Assembly: GCA_016193395.1 (NCBI GenBank)
Contig: JACPSH010000022.1
Coordinates: 1 to 50,598, forward strand
Reading direction: 5' to 3'
From: Gammaproteobacteria bacterium
Lineage (GTDB): Bacteria > Pseudomonadota > Gammaproteobacteria > Eutrophobiales > Eutrophobiaceae
DNA length: 50,598 nucleotides
Under the pieces are notes generated by a model that saw nothing but the letters and a program-made list of their open reading frames with translations, was not told the DNA's origin and did no database searches. Shown here piece after piece: positions 47,301-50,598 of the stretch. Each line of letters begins with the position of its first letter. The first letter of the stretch is position 1. The position numbers were made by a program, and so were the translations under genes.

Positions 47301-48293
47301 CAGGTTCTGCCACTGCCCGGGCAAGCTGGTTTGGCGCGGATCGACACTCGCCGGCCCTTCCACCTCGACCAGGCGCAGCTCATTGCGGGCATCGAACACC
47401 CACACCTCCTCCGCGGGCCATGGATCGGGCGACTTCTTCAATTCAAGGGAAGTGGTCTGGCCCGGGAAACGCGCGACGACTTCAATCGTCCAGCGCCCCG
47501 GCCGCACCTGTACGCGCAGCCGGCCGTCGGGCTCGAGCCGCGCCGGGATCCGCGAATCGAGCCGCAACGGAATGAACGCCTCCGCAAGCGCGCCGGTCAG
47601 GAGTTCCTCGCGTTGCGTACCGGACGCTTCCAGATCGATGCGCGTCACCAGTTGCAGCGGGATCTCGTCCACCACGCGCCGAAACACCTGGAGCTTAAGC
47701 CGGTCCCCCACTTCGGCCGGCTGCGCTTCGACCCCACCGCGCCGGGAGAGCCAGAGATTGCCGCCCTCGTCCACGTCGGGGATCTCGACGTCCTTGCCGG
47801 CGACATCGAGCTGAATGATCCCGGTGTCGCGAGGAATGGGCAGCGATTCCGGCAGCTTCGTCCAGGCAAAGGCGCCGCGCACCTGGTGCCGGCCCGGCCC
47901 CAGTCGGATCGCGGGCTGGCCTTCATGCAGGGACACGGAAGCGGGAGCGTCGTTGAGCGTGACATCCTGGGGCCACTGCCGATCATCGCCGGGCAGCGCG
48001 ATCCAGGATTCGACATGCACCTGCCACTGCTGCGCGAAGCGGCCGCCTTGTTCGGCGAGGCTCAGCTCGAGGCCCGTCGGCCAGGCGCAGCGGTGCGCTT
48101 CGAACTGGCTGTAGAGGAAGGGACAGGTCTTCTCCTCCTCCTGATACAACACCCATCCGGTCCAGTCTCGCAGCGCTTCGGGCAGCTCGTCGCGCGTGAC
48201 GCGGGCGGCCGAAACGGTCACCGGGAGAACGAGGAGCAACAGCGGGACGAGATGCGCTGCAAGTGATCCGACCATCGAGCCGTTTGTTTTCAT
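44358..48293 (-). CDS. Giant exported membrane protein of unknown function, probably frameshifted near its 3' end
   Basis: I know no named family for this 1311-residue protein. It has a signal peptide (MVGSLAAHLVPLLLLVLPVT), about 460 residues of exported beta-rich sequence (WVLYQEEEKTCPFLYSQFEA near its start), then a cluster of four membrane helices (around WTLLDIFLVLIAALAVRGLW), a charged cytoplasmic or loop region, two more helices, a second exported beta-rich region and three C-terminal helices ending near LAVLTLLALGVLFGAVKQGL. I start at the ATG at 48293; the frame continues upstream to 48917 only as antisense to other genes. The end is likely displaced by an indel (see the adjoining fragment). 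Confidence 0.8.
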   Translation of the reverse strand: MKTNGSMVGSLAAHLVPLLLLVLPVTVSAARVTRDELPEALRDWTGWVLYQEEEKTCPFLYSQFEAHRCAWPTGLELSLAEQGGRFAQQWQVHVESWIALPGDDRQWPQDVTLNDAPASVSLHEGQPAIRLGPGRHQVRGAFAWTKLPESLPIPRDTGIIQLDVAGKDVEIPDVDEGGNLWLSRRGGVEAQPAEVGDRLKLQVFRRVVDEIPLQLVTRIDLEASGTQREELLTGALAEAFIPLRLDSRIPARLEPDGRLRVQVRPGRWTIEVVARFPGQTTSLELKKSPDPWPAEEVWVFDARNELRLVEVEGPASVDPRQTSLPGQWQNLPAYLMEPGSAMTFKVIRRGDPEPEPDNLSLQRNLWLDFEGGGYTLQDNISGTMTRGWRLDANPPMQLGRASLDGEPQFITTLAGSGKQGVEVRRGQLQLSADSRYEQGISKIPAVGWDQDFQSVGATLHLPPGWDLISASGIDNVPDTWVKRWTLLDIFLVLIAALAVRGLWQWKFGLLALVALVLIWHEPGAPRIVWLHVLGAIALLRVLPEGRFQTLAKFYRNLSLLALVVISVPFMVDQVRTGLYPQLEHGITPVFLADQTATVGMKAPEAPPPLPQAEMPAEVEALAMMKDEARESIESGVRTGKRALARAMRADKAAGERRRPLEQVDPDANVQTGPGLPNWQWKQIALNWIGPVQKDQQIALWLMSPGMNLICNLLRVLLIAALALIVLDLRYTPRRGLHRHAAASLAAVVVLSGLLCMPADVRADIPDQKLLDELKTRLLAPPECLPECAQSPRLRLELTPFVLAVRMEIHALEAVAVPLPARSGLWIPQQVSVDGSPAQGLMRTEDGTLWVNLPRGAHQVLLSGPPSRASSFQLPLPLVPRYIGFNAEGWSVEGVVDHLAVGGQLQFTRLAQGAKDESAGNLLPQELPPFVRVERTLQIGLDWTVHTRVLRASPPGTAVVIEVPLLPGESVTTDGVKVKDGKVLVNMPAMVGVSFWDSSLEKSGKIDLTAPDTTDWTEVWRADTSPIWHMAVSGIAVVHHQDNEGRWLPEWRPWPGEGVGLEITRPAGVEGQTLTVDQTEIRTAPGKRATDTTMTLTLRSSRGGQHTLTLPENAELQSVTLNGAAQPIRQEGRSVTLPLVPGTQSAVLTFRSPQGIATLFRTPALDIATPSVNTRIHVALSEDRWTLLLGGPRLGPAVLFWGVLLVVVLIAVGLGRTELTPLRTWHWVLLGIGLTQTSIWEAVVIVGWLLALGARAQLPSDLGRIRFNFMQFMLAVLTLLALGVLFGAVKQGLLGLPAMQSRSAVTIRTRIN

Positions 48294-48377
48294 CGTTATG
48301 CGACTCCTGCCGATGGCGGCTAGTATAGCCCCGAACCCCTTTGCGTTGACCTCGGCCGGTCGCGGGCGCAGACTCGG

Positions 48378-48656
48378 ATGCATTCGGGAGGCGAATCCCG
48401 CCCGTATTCCGCACAAGGAAATCTCGCCCTGGACAGCTACCTGCTCTGGCTCCTGCTCGGCTTCGGACTGCTGATCGTGGAATTGCTGTCCGGCACTTTT
48501 TACCTGCTGATGTTCGGCATCGCCGCGTTTGCAGCCGCGGCGGTCGCTTTTTTCGGCCAGGCATTCCCCGTCCAAATCGTCACCGCCGCCGTGGCGGCCG
48601 GCATCGGCTCCTACCTCGTCCACCTCTACCACGCGCGCAATGCGCAGGATCAGATG
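48378..48656 (+). pseudogene. N-terminal part of an NfeD-like membrane protein, truncated
   Basis: The frame encodes LALDSYLLWLLLGFGLLIVE, LLSGTFYLLMFGIAAFAAAA and a third helix ending SYLVHLYHARNAQ: the membrane half of a short NfeD protein. The C-terminal OB-fold that should follow is absent; after about 48656 the frame turns into Arg-rich nonsense. The start may be the ATG at 48378 or a CTG/other codon nearer LALDS. NfeD genes typically precede a stomatin-like gene, whose tail is found immediately downstream in another frame. Confidence 0.8.
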
Positions 48657-48936
48657 CCGTCCGCAGGCGGCGATCAACAGGGCCCAGGGCGAATCCACCG
48701 CGATCAAGCTGATCGCCGAGGCCACCGCGGCCGGTGTCCGGGCCGTGGCCGAGGCCATCGGCGACAAGGGCGGCCTGGAAGCGGCGAACCTGAAAGTGGC
48801 GCAGCAATACATCGAAGCCTTCGCGCAACTGGCGAAGACCAGCAACACGCTCATCATCCCAGCCAATGCCGGCGATGTCGCGGGACTCATCGCGACCGCC
48901 GTGAGCGTGATCGGCAAGACGCGGCCGCAAGAATGA
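48657..48936 (+). pseudogene. C-terminal part of a stomatin/SPFH (QmcA-like) protein, truncated
   Basis: In the +1 frame the DNA gives QAAINRAQGESTAIKLIAEA, then LKVAQQYIEAFAQLAKTSNT, LIIPANAGDVAGLIATAVSV and a stop at 48936: the conserved C-terminal third of QmcA/slipin-type SPFH proteins. The N-terminal membrane anchor and SPFH domain are missing, as is the end of the preceding nfeD. The simplest reading is one deletion of roughly 0.9-1 kb joining nfeD to its usual partner gene, out of frame. Confidence 0.8.
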
Positions 48937-48982
48937 CAGGTTCACTTTCCTGCCTCGTGGAAATCAAGGGAGTTCATCACCT

Positions 48983-49300
48983 ATGAAATGCATTACCGTG
49001 CTCTACCCCGCCAAGGACAACGACGCGTTCAGCTTCGACTTCTACCTGAAACGCCACGTGCCGCTGATCCAGGACATCCTCGGCAAGAGTCTGCATAAAA
49101 TTGAAGTGCGCAAGGGCGACCACTCCATGGACGGCAGCGCGCCGACCTACATCGCGGTCATCAGCATCTGGATCGCGGACTGGGAGGCCTACGAGAAGGC
49201 GATGGCGGTGCGGGCGAAGGAGCTGATCGACGAGGTGCCGCTGTTCACCAAGGTGATGCCGATTATCCAGATCGATGAAGTGACGTATCCCGGGACGTAA
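48983..49300 (+). CDS. EthD-family protein
   Basis: The 105-residue protein is an EthD-type dimeric alpha-beta barrel: MKCITVLYPAKDNDAFSFDF, YLKRHVPLIQDILG with the conserved His, ADWEAYEKAMAVRAKEL and a C-terminal QIDEV strand. The family is named for a gene in ether degradation, but most members are small proteins of unsettled role. A GGGAG lies about 10 bases before the ATG. The gene follows the stomatin remnant and precedes a repeat block and the GMC oxidoreductase. Confidence 0.85.
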   Translation: MKCITVLYPAKDNDAFSFDFYLKRHVPLIQDILGKSLHKIEVRKGDHSMDGSAPTYIAVISIWIADWEAYEKAMAVRAKELIDEVPLFTKVMPIIQIDEVTYPGT

Positions 49301-49337
49301 ATCAGGATCGCGAGAACCCAGCTTGTTTCCGAGATCG

Positions 49338-49460
49338 TGGATTCCGGACAGCCGCTTCGCGGCTTCCGGAATGACGGCAACTTGGACAACGCGACATACG
49401 AGAGAGGTTGTCATTCCGGAAGCGCCGCAGGCGCTATCCGGAATCCAGCCCTCGTGCTGC
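49338..49460. repeat. Two inverted ATTCCGGA-type repeats (family 2)
   Basis: Hairpins at 49341-49372 and 49413-49444 have ATTCCGGA/TCCGGAAT arms in opposed orientation, with AATGACGGCAACTTGG and GTTGTCATTCCGG facing each other. The right edge GGAATCCAGCCCTCGTGCTG is the reverse complement of the left edge of the copies at 36361 and 44081. This fills most of the gap before the GMC oxidoreductase gene. Confidence 0.8.
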
Positions 49461-49516
49461 ATGAGAAACAATAATGACTCCAATGAGGACCGTGGCGTGT
49501 ATCCCGGACTGTATGA

Positions 49517-50598
49517 ATGGCCTCAAGAGATACCTTTGATTACATCATCGTCGGTGCGGGATCGGCGGGCTGCGTGCTCGCGAACCGGCTCACCGAAGAC
49601 GAAAACGCCTTGGTGCTCGTGCTGGAGGCGGGCGGTCCCGCGACCGGTTTCTTCAAGGACATGCCGATCGCCTTCCCCCGCTACGTCCTGCGCCGCGATC
49701 TCAACTGGAATTTCCAGAGCGAGCCGGAGCCATACGCGAACGGCCGCATCATCGAGATCCCGCGCGGCAGGACACTCGGCGGTTCCTCAACCATCAACGG
49801 CATGGTCTACGCGCGCGGCCACCGGCTCGATTACGACGACTGGGCGAAACAGGGATTGAAGGGCTGGAGTTACCGTGAGGTCCTCCCTTACTTCAAGCGC
49901 TCGGAGAAGAGCTGGCTGGGCGAGGGACGCTATCACGGCGGCGCCGGTCCGATGGATGTGGTCGTGCCGCGCACCAACATGACGTATGACGAGCTGCGCG
50001 CGGCGACGGTCGCCGCGGGTTATCCGGCCACCGACGACTACCACGGCGAACGCACCGAAGGCGCACAGCGGAACGAAATGACCATCAGCGCCGGGCGCCG
50101 CGGCAGTGCCGCGCGCATTTTCCTCAACCCTGTCATGGGCCGACGCAACCTGAAGGTGGAGTCGGGCAGCCATACCACGCGAGTTCTATTTGCCGGCAGG
50201 CGCGCCATCGGCGTGGAGTACGTCCGCAATGGACAGACCTTCGCCGCCCGCGCGGAGCGCGAGGTCATCCTGGCCGGCGGGACCTATGGCTCGCCGCAAT
50301 TACTGATGCTCTCCGGCATTGGCCCCGCCACCGAACTGAAGGAGCACGGGATCGCGCTCCTCGTCGACCTCCCAGGCGTCGGCCAGAACCTGGTCGAGCA
50401 TCCCTTCCTGTTCGTCGGCTGGCGCTCGCGTCCCGGCACCTTTGTCAGCGAACTGCGCGTCGATCGCGCGGCGCTCTCGGTGCTGCGCTGGGCGCTGTTC
50501 GGCAGCGGATTCTTTTCCACGAATGGCGCCGCGGGAAACGTGTTCATCCGCACGGCCCCCGGACTGGACCGCCCGGACATGCAATACACGTGCATGTC
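49517..50598 (+). CDS. GMC-family FAD-dependent oxidoreductase, 3' end outside window
   Basis: The frame is open from the ATG at 49517 to the window edge (360 codons so far). It begins MASRDTFDYIIVGAGSAGCV, with the FAD dinucleotide loop GAGSAG at 13-18, then LEAGGPATG, the GMC signature block RTLGGSSTINGMVYARG (GGSSTINGM at 88-96), REVILAGGTYGSPQLLMLSG and GIGPATEL. Family members include choline dehydrogenase and alcohol dehydrogenases. The substrate-determining C-terminal half with the catalytic His pair is not visible, so the substrate is open. It follows the EthD-like gene across a repeat block. Confidence 0.93.
   Translation, partial: MASRDTFDYIIVGAGSAGCVLANRLTEDENALVLVLEAGGPATGFFKDMPIAFPRYVLRRDLNWNFQSEPEPYANGRIIEIPRGRTLGGSSTINGMVYARGHRLDYDDWAKQGLKGWSYREVLPYFKRSEKSWLGEGRYHGGAGPMDVVVPRTNMTYDELRAATVAAGYPATDDYHGERTEGAQRNEMTISAGRRGSAARIFLNPVMGRRNLKVESGSHTTRVLFAGRRAIGVEYVRNGQTFAARAEREVILAGGTYGSPQLLMLSGIGPATELKEHGIALLVDLPGVGQNLVEHPFLFVGWRSRPGTFVSELRVDRAALSVLRWALFGSGFFSTNGAAGNVFIRTAPGLDRPDMQYTCM

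Noticed and set aside
46542-48266. 574-codon plus-strand frame opposite the giant membrane protein
   Set aside because: Composition (Arg, His, Gln, Leu) is that of an antisense frame in GC-rich DNA; the minus strand has a signal peptide and membrane helices.
49323-49859. 178-codon plus-strand frame near the right end
   Set aside because: It starts in a repeat and runs out of frame through the GMC oxidoreductase, whose FAD and GMC signatures are in the frame beginning at 49517.

Overview
The window is a 50.6 kb piece of a GC-rich proteobacterial chromosome, most likely gammaproteobacterial. The supporting features are a secG gene followed by tRNA-Leu(GAG), the yciO/trpS/scpA/scpB and yciB/yciI/bolA neighbourhoods, a clpS-clpA pair and a Xanthomonas-like type II secretion locus. 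No phage, plasmid or CRISPR gene is visible. The genus cannot be set from sequence reading alone.

Layout. (1) 1-5.3 kb: the 3' end of an unknown gene, then on the minus strand phosphoglucomutase, an orphan HicB-type antitoxin and a glycogen phosphorylase broken by an internal out-of-frame deletion. (2) 5.4-8.4 kb: a plus-strand cassette of a STAS protein, a SAM methyltransferase, a second methyltransferase-like protein and an ATP-grasp enzyme; the last three are tightly packed and are the best candidate here for an uncharacterised pathway. (3) 8.5-19.0 kb: a type II secretion operon transcribed G-H-I-J-K-L-M-C/N-D-E-F. (4) 19.1-23.9 kb: the complete Entner-Doudoroff set zwf-pgl-edd-eda, divergent from serC. 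(5) 25-32.3 kb: an unknown membrane protein and an acyl-CoA ligase remnant abutting tRNA-Leu(GAG), then secG, tpiA, an endonuclease III-like gene, scpB, scpA, trpS and a YrdC/YciO gene, separated by long palindromic repeats. (6) 32.4-35.5 kb: yciB, yciI, bolA, dam, dapE, with a convergent Nudix CoA pyrophosphatase. (7) 36.4-43.1 kb: isocitrate lyase divergent from a LysR regulator, then clpS-clpA, a small lipoprotein and a TetA-like MFS exporter. (8) 43.1-50.6 kb: a large inverted repeat, a cupin protein, a giant membrane protein split by a frameshift, an nfeD/stomatin deletion fusion, an EthD-like protein and the start of a GMC oxidoreductase that runs off the window.

Metabolic logic: phosphoglucomutase, G6P dehydrogenase, lactonase, Edd and Eda would carry glucose phosphates into the Entner-Doudoroff route. 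Glycogen phosphorylase would normally feed phosphoglucomutase, but as written it has lost the segment with its PLP lysine. Isocitrate lyase adds the glyoxylate shunt.

Unusual features: three separate reading-frame lesions (glgP, nfeD-stomatin and the giant membrane protein), a truncated ligase next to a tRNA 3' end, and at least two families of intergenic palindromic repeats, each in several copies. These point either to real genome erosion with repeat-mediated rearrangement or to assembly and consensus deletions; read mapping would separate the two.
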